Positions 44,789 to 56,159 of a stretch of 64,000 nt of DNA are shown one piece after another. The notes beneath the pieces were generated by a model. That model had not been told where the DNA came from, made no database searches, and worked only from the letters and a program-made list of their open reading frames with translations. The position numbers and the translations under genes are program-made. Numbering within the stretch: position 1 is the first letter of the stretch; each line of letters opens with the position of its first letter. Source of the stretch: Asterias amurensis (Eukaryota > Echinodermata > Asteroidea > Forcipulatida > Asteriidae); NCBI RefSeq assembly GCF_032118995.1, contig NC_092657.1:7379391-7443390 (forward strand), written 5' to 3'.

Positions 44789-46099
44789 GGCCAAACAAAA
44801 TAAATGTTGTGTTTACGGTAACGGCCCTAAAAAATTCCAGGTAGGTAGGTAGGAAAATAATTTTATTTTGTAATTTTATTTTTATTTTTAAGTTCTTGAA
44901 TTTTGAGTTATTTGTTAATATTTTAAACCCGTTACCATGAATTATACTAACCTTGTTCGACTCATCAAGTTATAAACCCTCATGTTGGAAAGTGGTAAAA
45001 TATAAAAGTTTATAAGTTGTTTTAGAAAAAACATAACATAGGTCAAGTTGCAAGCGCTTTAGAAGTTACAAGGAAACTTTTTATCTTACCATTAAATCAG
45101 GGCCATGTTTTAAATGCTGACATCAGTTTTACCAACTTTCAATTTGAGGTGTGGTTATTTTGTTCACATTTTTCATTCCATTGTTGTACACTTACTTGCA
45201 CTTTACCCAGACTGACGAACCTCCGGGTTGCTGGGTGAAAATGATGTCACTCAGTAGGCTCAGTGGTGCAAGGTGTACCATAACATTAACAACAGAGCCG
45301 AAACTCACAACTCACATTTTCCCCAAAATAATATAGCAAAATGAATAAACACTTTTGAGGGTCAAACTTATTATTTTGAATGTCAGCCTGATCTGATCTG
45401 AATGTGTGTTGTGAGCACAAACGTGATAAAAGTTTGGCCCATGGTGATCTTCGAAAATATTGAGAAATGTCTTGCTGACATCGATGTTTACTAGCTTCAA
45501 CTTGGCTGGCTGATGGAGGCACTTTTCTGTTTTCAAGCTAAACAATTTGTTCATGTTACCGCACGAAGAACTGCCTGACGTCGACGCCATGTTTTGATGC
45601 AGTTTTCATTCGCAGTCTGTCCGTAGTGTAAAACGTGTTGTAAACGTACGCGGCCGGTCACCCACGTGCTGTACACCACTGACAGCTACACCATGTTTTG
45701 TTGTGGTGTCCAATATGCGGCCGGCTGCCAGGGGCCCAATTTCGTTTCGTGTGACATTGGATCGCCCCGAAGTACGCTGTGAACACAGCGGGTGCGTCGG
45801 GGCCGGGCATCGGGTGGCGCGTGCACCTTTCACAGAAAAAATTGTGGCAGTACAGTAAGCTAGGCTAGGCGTGGGCCGGGTGCACAAGTTTTGATATCGC
45901 CATGATTTTTGCAAAAATGCATTATTACACTGGTAAGTCGTAATAAACAGTTTTAAAGTGAGGCAACATGTTAAAATTCTCATTTTAAATTTTACCAACT
46001 CACAAAATATTTAGAAAAATGTTTTGAGGTCGGCAATTCGGCCGCAAAAAATTCAGGTCGGTCGGGTTACCGTAAACACAACATTTATTTTGTTTGGCC
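44789..46099. mobile_element. 1.3-kb TIR element with 34-bp perfect termini and TAA target duplication
   Basis: Both ends read ggccaaacaaaataaatgtt followed by gtgtttacggtaac inward, and TAA flanks each side (44786-44788, 46100-46102). The minus strand has a 92-codon open frame (45312-45590, starting MASTSGSSSCGNMNKLFSLK) next to a GC-rich, promoter-like stretch (45640-45840). I recognise no transposase domain; the ORF may be captured host sequence or chance. Confidence 0.88.
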
Positions 46100-46102
46100 T
46101 AA

Positions 46103-48391
46103 ATAATACCATGTACATAGTAGTCTAAACTGATCCCTACATTCAAATTGCCTTTACATACACATCAAGATATTATACAAGTTGCCAAAGCATGCATAGA
46201 AGCACTAGGGTAGAATGTACCTTATATATATAATAAGTTATCGCACAAGCGTGAGTGGAATACGGACAAATATAGCGCTCGCTTCTGCATGAACCAACCC
46301 AATGAGGCCGACATGCAATATTTTTCCATATTTCCACGAGCGCGCGTGTGATAATGAACGTTATCTCCAAGCAAACTTCAACAATGCAAGTGACGATCAG
46401 CAACTGCGCCACTTTTGAAGTGTCAGTAACTTCTATGTTTTGCGTAAAGCTTATAAGAGCGCAATGCGCGGAGTTAGAGCACACAATGGGTGTGTGGGCT
46501 GTGCGATATAAGTTTACATCACACTCCTTGATGCTATAGATCAACCAATCATACACAACTCTTGCTAAAGCAGAATCATGTGACCATCCAAATTACCATG
46601 TACATGTAGTTACAAACCAATACAGAAAAATACATTATCTTAATTACCAAATGCATAGATCTACATTTAGTGTAACAATGCAAAGATCTCTAGAAAAAAA
46701 ACATATAAATTATGTTGTACATTAGCAAAAATGTTGACAACTGTGATAAGATTATGAAATAAATGGACTATATGTAAACTTTGAAACCAATATTTATAAA
46801 CAAACGCATCTTACCAAAATCAATCTTACCCGTAACCATACATGTAACTTTGAAACATAATGCACTGTACACACTGCAAACTATAGAAACATTGCAAACA
46901 TTTATTAATATCAACTGACTGTCACAATATTGTGATCATTTGAGCATTGCATGTTGTTATCATGTTGCTTTAAGTGCCTAGTAACCATAAACTGTTATGG
47001 AGAGAGACAAAACATGAATGAAAGACTAACTTGTGACTTCAATCTAAGAGTGGAAACCACAACATGTTGCTTTGTTTTAAAAACTCAATGTAGACAGTCA
47101 TTTAACAACCTGCTGCAAAAGAATGTTCAAATAATAGGCCTACTCTTAAAAATTTTTTAACAATTAATGTTATGTTACATACAACTGTTTTGTCCATATG
47201 AAGAAAAACATCAAGACCAAGCGTACATGTAGTAGGCTACAGAGCCACTTAAAGGCATCATTTTGGACATGTAGTTACTTTAAAGACTGTTCTATTACAG
47301 TATATCATTAGGTGACTATATCAATATATTAGCCTTGGAGAAAGACTCTGCTACCCAGTGCTACTGCTAGCGTCAGTAAGTCAGACCATTAACAATTATG
47401 TATTTTATGAATGAATACAAAATGTAACATTCATATCATGACCATAATATGTCTTGCCTGGGTTTCCAGAGTCAAGATGACAATTGACAATACACAAACT
47501 TTATAAATACTTCTAAAATATAATATATGTTTTAAGCCATTACTGTCGTACTTTGTATGTCAAGTTCCTCAATATTTTATCAGTGAGACAAAAGGCTGAA
47601 AGAGTTGCATAAAAAGCAACACAAGGCAGTATATATAAAAAATAAATCCATAAAAAAGTGAGTAGTTTATCATTTGAAAATATCTTTTGTACTAATGAGT
47701 TAAGTTGCTAGTACTACAAACGTACACTGTACATGCATCTTGTCCCGTGAAGGGCAAAGCTACATACAAAGGTACATGAAAATGACTAAATTCAAGGAGC
47801 ACCTGGTATTGGGAGATTACTGACACGTCACCACAATATTCAAACAACACTACATCTATTTTAATGCCTAAGCCATCAACTGATTACCAAAATCTTTACC
47901 CCCAAAAATTGGGTTTACATTCAGTGTTTGGGTCACACTGGGTGAATAAGTGGCAGCCTGATTTGCAACTTCATGAAAATCAGAACTGCATGCGATCACT
48001 TTCTTATTTTAAAGAAGGATGTAGAAGGATGCACTCTGATGAGAAAGGCTTTTAAAAGCCTTTCTTATGTTGTGCAGAAATAAGTTTTAAAAAACTTATA
48101 ATTAGTATTTCTGCATACAGTATTTAGTTCAATTGGACAGACAATTTTAAGCAACTGGACACTTACAGACATAAACAAGTACTATATTCACAATGAATGA
48201 ATCCACAAAAACACAGGCAGCTAAGATAGAAAGATAACACAGACCTGATCCTAAATTTACACAATCATATTCCTTCACAAATAGAAAGTTTGGTTGTTAA
48301 TAAACGTACCACTTCCAATGACTTCTTTCATTCATTTAATGCGGGAATGGTGGCTTTCAAACTTCACACATTCAGCATTTTCAACCATTGC
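46103..48391. other. Intergenic; may include the PAQR 3' UTR
   Basis: AT-rich, largely repeat-free sequence downstream of the minus-strand PAQR stop. A minus-strand AATAAA (tttatt on plus) occurs near 46900 among others. The length of the 3' UTR cannot be fixed. A block rich in CG dinucleotides at 46220-46490 is unassigned. Confidence 0.4.
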
Positions 48392-49438
48392 TTAACTCTG
48401 TTTTAAACAAGGATTGTTATTAGAATGTTCACTGGGTATGTGGATGGTCTTGATACCCTGTTTTTGTTTGACTTTGCGCAGATGACATTTGTCCCAAATG
48501 AAACAAGTGAAGGCACCTATGATTAGGAGGTCAATGATGATAACTAATAGTATGACACCAACTGTGTTAAGCAGTGATGGCATGGGTAGTGCAAAGAGCA
48601 AATCAATACGCCTTGTCTGCATATCAATCACATTACCTTGCAGCTGCAAGTAACTAGCATAGCTACCTACAATATGGAATAACTGATGACTATGACCAAT
48701 GATATCAAATTTACCAGGTGCTAAGACTTCAGGGAAATGTGAAGCATAGATGAGGATTGTTGTAGCACTCATCATAAACTGATAAGAATGATAGTGATGG
48801 GCATCTGATTGGCAATCATCTAACTCACAAAACACAACCCGATAAAATAATGGGAAGCTGCAGAACAAGTAGGGAGTAGCAAATGCTGTCATTCGCAGCA
48901 GCTTCTGCCTTTTGACTCCAGCTACAAGCCGGGAACTACAGGCCAAGACTGTACACAGAAAGGCATTAAATACACACATTGGCAAATATAATTTGTGGTA
49001 TGTGGTATTCATAAAACTTTTGGGAAAGATGTATGTATTATACATTATGGAACAAGCCATGCTGTAGACACTCAATGCACCATAGTCAAAGAAGAAGCAA
49101 AGATGACGGGCTCTCTCTGACATGCAGTTGAAGAGGTGAGCTGTGCTACTAATGATCATGTACAGGCATACCGAAGCCAAATATACTTGCATAGGGTAGG
49201 TGAATGGATCTACGTCAAAGCTGAGCTCGTGCCATAACCACTGTGTGTACATCCATAGAAACACACCAGACGTCAGGAAATGAGTCCAGAAATTGATGGT
49301 TTCATTAGTGAAGGTGAAGGCACTCAGTATACATGAAGCCAAACTACTGCGACATGACCGGTACCCAGATACAATAAATGGTTCCCTGAAGTCCTTGGGA
49401 ACATGGTTCACTCTCAGTAGCTTGATAGTCCACATCAT
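48392..49438 (-). CDS. PAQR-family membrane receptor, membrane progestin receptor-like (PAQR5/6-like)
   Basis: This 348-residue protein is carried on one coding exon. PAQR proteins are seven-helix membrane proteins with an intracellular N-terminus; class II members respond to progestins, and the family is linked to zinc-dependent ceramidase-type chemistry. The signature is clear: ETINFWTH at 46-53, SSTAH with H101, FFDYG with D118, and GHSHQLFH with H251 and H255, so the three-histidine-one-aspartate zinc site is intact. Hydrophobic stretches fall near 55-68, 84-100, 118-135, 150-168, 185-203, 222-238 and 292-313. The SSLASCILSAFTFTNET segment most resembles PAQR5 (mPR-gamma) as I recall it, but PAQR6 or PAQR9 cannot be excluded. 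The reading frame stays open upstream only to a splice acceptor at 49463-49464, so a 5' UTR intron is likely. Confidence 0.92.
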   Translation of the reverse strand: MMWTIKLLRVNHVPKDFREPFIVSGYRSCRSSLASCILSAFTFTNETINFWTHFLTSGVFLWMYTQWLWHELSFDVDPFTYPMQVYLASVCLYMIISSTAHLFNCMSERARHLCFFFDYGALSVYSMACSIMYNTYIFPKSFMNTTYHKLYLPMCVFNAFLCTVLACSSRLVAGVKRQKLLRMTAFATPYLFCSFPLFYRVVFCELDDCQSDAHHYHSYQFMMSATTILIYASHFPEVLAPGKFDIIGHSHQLFHIVGSYASYLQLQGNVIDMQTRRIDLLFALPMPSLLNTVGVILLVIIIDLLIIGAFTCFIWDKCHLRKVKQKQGIKTIHIPSEHSNNNPCLKQS

Positions 49439-49462
49439 GAATGGTGTTGGTATACATGCAAC

Positions 49463-49464
49463 CT
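49463..49464 (-). promoter_or_regulatory. Likely 3' splice site upstream of the PAQR coding exon
   Basis: On the minus strand the sequence reads tttgctttgtttag|gttgc, a good pyrimidine tract and AG, 24 bp before the ATG. The codons between are open (V A C I P T P F), so an upstream coding start in an earlier exon is possible, although the ATG at 49438 aligns with the family's usual start. Confidence 0.6.
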
Positions 49465-49741
49465 AAACAAAGCAAAAGAGACCAGGCAAATCTGTTGAAA
49501 ACTAAAACCAAATCAAAAAGAATATTGAATATAAAATGAATTTCAAGTAGAAGATTAGAGGAGCGTTGATGTTGCATAATAAAGTGAAGTTGTGCCCAAG
49601 CCCTGCCCTGACATGCAAGGATTATACACACACATTAAACTAGCCCCATCATGCATGGCTTTCATTACATTCCCTGCATGATGCGCATGATCTCATCTGG
49701 CCCTGTCACAATTGTCTTAACACTTCCACTATCCCGGATTT

Positions 49742-49999
49742 GGCATTTTGGACAAGCCGGAGGATTACGAGTGAGTATTGTCAGCAAATGGGAATTTGGT
49801 CAAATTTGACGGCTAGTCAACAGATTTGCCCCATTTTTACCCCTTTCAAAAAAGGATGACACAAATTCTAAGAACACGAGCAGGCTTGATCCTAAATGTC
49901 TAATGAATCCTTTCAATCACTCAAAACACCATTGAGGAAATACTTTGAAGAAAAAGGACGAAAACTTACAAGAGCCCGGAGCGAAATGGTCACAAGTTT
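49742..49999. repeat. Partial third copy of the large inverted-repeat arm
   Basis: The order ggattacgagtgagtattgt, acaaattctaagaacacgag, gtctaatgaatcctttcaat and gcgaaatggtcacaag follows the outer half of the 52.1-52.6 kb arm with moderate divergence. Confidence 0.8.
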
Positions 50000-50129
50000 T
50001 CTAAGTTGATATTTTAAAGCTGAGTGGGCGGAGCTTCGGCTCTGTGTGCCCAATTATTGTAGCACTGCTTGCAAGGCATTGTGTAGCCTGGCAAATTCAC
50101 TGATCAAGTAAGCCGCCCAGCTTACATGT

Positions 50130-50610
50130 GGAGTGTCAGACAACTCAACCGCGAAAAAACTAGACCATTCGGACAACTCGACAGTTGAGACAGCTCGACC
50201 GTTCGAACAACTCGACTTAGAGACAACTGGATGAGACAAGACTGATGGCCAAGACAAGTCGACGGATGGCCAAGACAAGTCGACGGTTGAATGGTCAACC
50301 TCCAATTGGGTGAATCAACAGCGGTAGTTTTTTCAGTAAAAAAATAATAATTATGGGTTGACCTCGGGTCATCCATAGATATAGGAAGATTTATTTTATT
50401 TTGTTTTACTGGATATCCCCATTTATTAAGTCTGCCAATCGATTGGAAATGCTCAAAACATATCATTGCTGAGGCCCAGCCGTCACGGTCATCCCTCAAA
50501 TTGTCTTGGCCCCAAGTAGAGTTGTCTGACGTTTGAAAAAAACTTCTGTCGAGTTGTCGAAACGATCGAGTTGTCTCAACCGTCGAGTTGTCCGAGGGAC
50601 ACAGTGCGTA
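50130..50610. repeat. Foldback built from gacaactcgac words
   Basis: The left arm carries gacaactcgac-type words (50141-50230) and the right arm the reverse complement gtcgagttgtc (50515-50600); the centre is unrelated. Confidence 0.75.
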
Positions 50611-50832
50611 GATCACAATTTCGCTTCATGATCTCACTTTACAATAATTGATGTATGTGTGTACTGTACATACACGTGCATAATACAATCGTGTACATTG
50701 TTTGTGCATGCAGTCGTCGCATCATGCATCGTTTGTTGGAGAGTCGACCGTTGCCGGACCGCGCACATGCCACTCAGAGCCGTAGCTCTGCCCACACTCA
50801 ACTTGGAAAACCTGTTCAAAACTCAACTTGGG

Positions 50833-52630
50833 AAATTTGTGACCATTTTGCTCTGGCTGTGGTACATGTAGGTTTTTGTCCTTTTTCTTCAAAATATTTC
50901 CTCAATAAGACAATTGGTGGTTTGAGTGTGTTATGAAAGGATTCATTAGACATTGAGGATCAAGCTCGTGTTCTTAGAATTTGTGTCATAATTTTTGAAA
51001 GTGGTAAAACTGCTCGGCAAATCTGATGACTAACCATCGAATTTTTTCATTTACCGTTTTGCGACAATACTCACTCATAACCCTCCGACTTCGCCGTCGG
51101 GAGGAGGGCTACATTAAATCGAAACTACTCTAGGAAACACATATTTATAAATATAAGCACAAACTCTGAGACCAATTGTCCAAACAAAATTATTCGATGT
51201 GGAGTAAGTTTGGGTGTCGACCATTTGTCAACCACGGACTGGTCAAACGTACCATGGTTACCTATGCATTTGAATCATCATGGGTACCAGGCAAAATCAA
51301 ATAATAATGGGTCGACTATACTAGTCAACTATTTATAAATTCAAAATAGTGCCTCACTCGAACTTCTTTAATTGCTGTAAATTGTTGTTTGGCTTTTTTC
51401 AACTTTATAATCTACTAACCATCTAATTCTTATTCTAATAACCAACCCCCGCTTTTTCTATCTATGCATTTCTATTTCTAATATTAATAAATCACTTTCA
51501 ATCATAAATAATCAATTAATTATTACTATATTATTAGGCCTAACAAATACTGTGATTTAGTCATTTTTAGTGTAATAATATGTTATGTTTAATTTTAAAC
51601 TTTAGGTTAGTCATGTGATGTAGATTGTAGTAGTACTACTAGACAACCTTCCTAGCTGACTGTAGTACTCTCTACTACTAGCATGACTAGTAGTAGTACT
51701 ACTACAGCAATGTACAGTAAATAAATGACCTACTTTGTTTGTTGACTATTTCTTGTACGTTTAAATGGAGAAGCTTGGGTGCACGTTGACCATCACACAC
51801 CGTCTGACTGTAACTAGCTAGCTAGCTCTGTCATCACTGTCAAGTTGTAGTCGTCAAGTTACTTTTCCGCACCATTACACGCCAACAACTAGGCCTACTG
51901 GGTGCGGTTTTTGGGGGCCCGGACCCGCAGCTTGCACACTACACTCCTACAGCAACCAAATGATGCAGAACAGTGCGGCGTGCGGCGACGAATGGAGCTA
52001 GATCTAGTGTCAGAACGTTGGGCCGGTAGCGTCACAAAATCCGAGCAATAATGTTTACTTTTTGTAAAAACCGTCAATGACCGTCAGGTCAGACTCCCGA
52101 CAAGAAATCGTGTTACTGACTTGAAACAAATAAGTTGACTAGTATAGTCGACACATTATTATTTGATTTTGCCTGGTACCCATGATGATTCAAATGCATA
52201 GGTAACCATGGTATGTTTGACCAGTCCGTGGTTGACAAATGGTCGACACCCAAACTTACTCCACATCGAATAATTTTGTTTGGACAATTGGTCTCAGAGT
52301 TTGTGCTGATATTTATAAATATGTGTTTCCTAGAGTAGTTTCGATTTAATGTAGCCCTCCTCCCGACGGCGAAGTCGGAGGGTTATGAGTGAGTATTGTC
52401 GCAAAACGGTAAATGAAAAAATTCGATGCCTTAGTCATCAGATTTGCCGATCAGTTTTACCACTTTCCAAATTATTACACAAATTCTAAGAACACGAGCT
52501 TGATCCTCAATGTCTAATGAATCCTTTCATAACACACTCAAACCACCAATTGTCTTATTGAGGAAATATTTTGAAGAAAAAGGACAAAAACCTACATGTA
52601 CCACAGCCAGAGCAAAATGGTCACAAATTT
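50833..52630. mobile_element. Large inverted repeat: two ~497-bp arms around an 804-bp centre
   Basis: The left arm 50833-51329 (aaatttgtgaccattttgct ... gtcgactatactagtcaac) and right arm 52134-52630 are nearly identical reverse complements. The centre 51330-52133 is unique, with a GC-rich patch near 51900-52030. Both arms include a small hairpin (aaccctccgacttcgccgtc). No transposase is seen. Confidence 0.92.
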
Positions 52631-52805
52631 CTGATATATGAGGTATATTTACAACATAATCGAAAAACTGATATGATGGCTAATTCCGGCCGTGACTTTC
52701 GGGTCGCCATCAGTAACAATGGTTGTATATCTCACAACTATGGAGGACCAAAAGTGGACAACGCAATTATCCATTTTTTGTGATAGTAGAAAATGAGAAT
52801 TTCTT

Positions 52806-53216
52806 TTAAAGGCAGTGGACACTATTGGTAATTACTCAAAACAATTATTATTAGCATAAAACCTCACTTGGTAACGAGTAATGGGGAGCTAGCTGTTGGT
52901 AGTTAAAAACATTGTGAGAAACGGCTCCCTCTGAAGTAACGTAGTTTTCGAAAAAGAAGTAGTTTTCCACGAATTTGATTTCGAGACCTCAAGTTTAGAA
53001 TTTGAGGTCTCCGAAATCAAGCATCTGAAAGCACACAACTTCGCCTGTGACGATTTATAGGGTGTTTTTTCTTTCACTATTATCTCGCAACTCCGACGAC
53101 CAATTGAGCTCAAATTCTCAAAGGTTTGTTATTTTATGCATATGTTGAGGTACACCAAGTGAGAAGGCTGGTCTTTGACAATTACCAATAGTGTCCATTG
53201 TCTTTAAAGTAAAATA
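52806..53216. mobile_element. TTAA-type MITE, complete
   Basis: This full copy is framed by TTAA (52806-52809, 53213-53216). The termini ttaaaggcagtggacactat and atagtgtccattgtctttaa are imperfect inverted repeats, a layout like piggyBac-type non-autonomous elements. Confidence 0.9.
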
Positions 53217-53682
53217 ATTTTTTCAAAATCTTCATTTTGGAATTTACTTTTTGCCAGTGACTGCGGTCCAAAGGAGACAACACAAAGTTTAAAATTTGTA
53301 TAAGCAGGATTTTACTTTTTGGAACCAAATTTCAAAATTTCTACTAGCAGAATTTTTGATTTTACTTTTTGTATTTTACTTTATTTGGTCCTCGTTAGCC
53401 ACACCTTTTCTCATTGTTTCTGCGGCAAAATGTCTTGGGGCCCATGCAATTTATATTTCGCCATAAGGGGATCACACAACAATGGTCACACGAAACTTGA
53501 ATGAACGTTTAGGCCCACCAAACAAGGTGTTCAAAATTCCCTATACAAGAACAAAAAGTTCTAAATCTGAGGCCTCGAAATCAGATTCATGCAAATTCTT
53601 TCTCGAAAGCTACAGTGGCGTATGTGCCTATATGTGACAGGGAATTCTGCCCCCCCCCCCCCCTCCCAACCACCCCTACGAC

Positions 53683-53745
53683 TAGTTGCGATAATCGTAA
53701 CCCTCCTCCCGACGGCCGCCAGGAGGGTTACGATTATCGCAACTA
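53683..53745. repeat. Perfect 25-bp-stem hairpin
   Basis: The stem tagttgcgataatcgtaacc/ctcct pairs perfectly with 53721-53745 across a 13-bp GC-rich loop. Confidence 0.93.
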
Positions 53746-54414
53746 CCCTACGACGAACGCCCAAACCGGGTGTGCCCCAACCATGGATCGCAGTGAACTC
53801 AGTAAACCTTTTATAGTTATCAGAATTTCACTACAAACTTTTATAGAATATAAAAACTTCCTTTCGTAATAATAGTAGGCCTCTGCATTGTTGAGGCATA
53901 ATATGGAGGAAGGACTTCGAGGGCGCTTTGAGCTTGACGTCACACATGCAAGGGTTGTACCATGGAGGTAAGGTTGTACCACACAATGCAAACTTACCGT
54001 TGGTAATGAGATGCGATAGTGTTTGATGCCGCGAGTGACGGTCGTTGGCGCTATTTGACTTATTACAATTTTAAAGTGAAACTCGACTCGTAAAAGAGTG
54101 TCTAGATTGGTCCCCTGTCTATCCGCACTTTGCGAACCTCCGGGTGACGTCAGGTGTTCAGGCTAAGCCTACACTTTTTCCTTGAACGTCAAAAAAAAAA
54201 ACCAGGTCAAGTCCACGACGTGATTGGCTAGCCGGCTGCACACAGCTAGAAGAGTCCTAATCATCGCAGATAAAGACCACGGTATGTACCTGACTGAAGT
54301 GACAGATGTGTGATAGGGAAGCATCTTTTGATTCAGGGGGTAGTCAAAGACCAACAAAGAGGGCCAAAACTGATGCGATTGGTTAAATTTACCAGACATG
54401 GAACACAAGTCAAT

Positions 54415-55901
54415 AATTAGGGAATAACAGTGTGAGTACCCGGTGTCATGACAAAAAATGTCCGCTGGCAATAAGTGTCCGCTGAGCATTCGCAGTATAC
54501 CCCGGACACTATTTCGCACGGATTACAGGACAATAGTGTCCGCCCAACAAATAGTGTCCGGGTGCCATGCTGCGCCGTGCTGATAATCAAATACAACCTA
54601 GAAAGCGTTCAAGTAAATACAAGCCAAGTATAAAAAATAGACAAACAGAACACTTACTCGCAATCAAAAGTATGTCAAGATTAGTATTTGGAAAAGTTTC
54701 CTTATGGCGCCACCACTTTTTCATTCGAAATAAAATAATATAGTATCTAATTTACCTGATTGATATATCCCTTTTTGTAAAAATGAGTGAAAAAGTAGTG
54801 GCGCCATACGGAAAGTTATCCTAGTATTTTACTATGGTAAAACAGTGCAGGTTTAACAGGTACGGATGTGCTAAATGTTACGATTTACTTATATTTACAT
54901 GTATAAATATAATAAAATACAACCAAGAATGCTTTCAAGCATATAAGTCAAGTTACAAAATAGACGAACTTTGTCAAGATTCGTATTTTACTTAAGTAAT
55001 TAAAAAGTCCAGGTTAAATAAATACGAATGAAAGTGCTAAATGATAAATAATACGAATATTTATAATCAAATACAAGCAGGAAAGTGTTACAAAAATGTA
55101 AAACTAAAATGTTAAAAACGAAGCAAGGCATGAATGATGATGCACGCTAACCGCGTACACTATTTAGCAAGCTTCCGTAAACAGTGTGACGTCATAGACT
55201 CTTGACCAATCAGAACACAATATGCTAACGAGCGGACACTTATTGCCAGCGAACAGTTTTTGTCATGACACCGGTCTTCACTGTGTGGTAACGACCGGGT
55301 TGGTGGCTGGTGCTGTTAACGGACCGAGCCTCCGGCTCGGTTCGTTAACAGCGCCAGCCACCAACCAAGGTCATTACCACGCAGTGAAGACCGGGTACGA
55401 ACACTGTTATTCCCATTAATAAATACCTTTTTTAGCGAATTAAGTGGCTAAAATTTTCCAAATTTTTTGACTTTTCTCTCGGCGGTACTTCCAGACATGT
55501 TCAAGGGCCATATTTGAGCTTTTGATGGTTCCCATCTCTTTCGTGCCTTCACTGGGGTCAAAGGAGGCAAATGATCGGACGATAGCTGTTCCTTGTGCAT
55601 TAAAACGCGCGCATGAGCTCGGCGTCAGTTTATACGCGCGCACATGTTACACACGCGCACTCAAAATTGACACATTTTCAGCGCGTGTATGCGTAAGTGC
55701 GCGAAGTTGCAATGAAACTAACAGGGATACAAATAAGCATGCGATACAGTGCAACGCGCAAGGTTTACACAATGGATGCTGATTTAGTGACCACTTATTT
55801 GCTATTTTCCAAAGCCGGTCTTTATACCACCGTTAACACTCCCACACGTGACCGGGTTTTGACCAATCAGAGACTTGAAACCGTCCAAGGTATTTATTAA
55901 T
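54415..55901. mobile_element. Composite hairpin plus 'attaataaatacc' TIR element
   Basis: The left arm (54415-54480: gggaataacagtgtgagtac, ccggtgtcatgac, ggcaataagtgtccgct) pairs with 55231-55274, and its outer end with about 55395-55413. A 58-bp perfect-looking stem (55274-55392, ggttggtggctgg / ccagccaccaacc) sits in the right arm. Then attaataaatacc begins near 55415 and ggtatttattaat closes at 55889-55901. The inner stretch holds another hairpin (atggcgccaccac / gtggcgccat, 54705-54810). No transposase is visible. Confidence 0.8.
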
Positions 55902-55919
55902 ATTATTAGTGTCACTGGT

Positions 55920-56110
55920 ATGGTAATGCATGCACCACATTGGAGCGACGTCACATGTTTCAGACACCTTCTTTGGTTGGTATTTTAATGACTATTCAGT
56001 TCAGAAGTTAGTATGGCCATGGCGTGCAAAACAAAATAAAAAATCTCATTTACATTACATTATTGGTGGCTACTAAGCTTCCTTGATTAGAATCATGAGA
56101 TATCACAGGG
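55920..56110. repeat. Dispersed repeat, second copy
   Basis: The copy has catgcaccacattggagcga, ttggttggtattttaatgac, catggcgtgcaaaacaaaat and agaatcatgagatatcac. It ends at a C-rich run just before the 36-bp minisatellite. Confidence 0.8.
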
Positions 56111-56159
56111 CATGACAAACAGTACAACCCCCTCCCCCCCCCCACCCCACCCCGTAACT

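Noticed and set aside
45606..45998. 130-codon minus-strand frame in the 44789-46099 element
   Set aside because: No family resemblance, and it lies wholly within a mobile element's GC-rich core; kept only as part of that element's description.
53589..53991. Open frames around the 53.7-kb hairpin
   Set aside because: They span a perfect hairpin and a poly-C run, giving mirror-image peptides on opposite strands.
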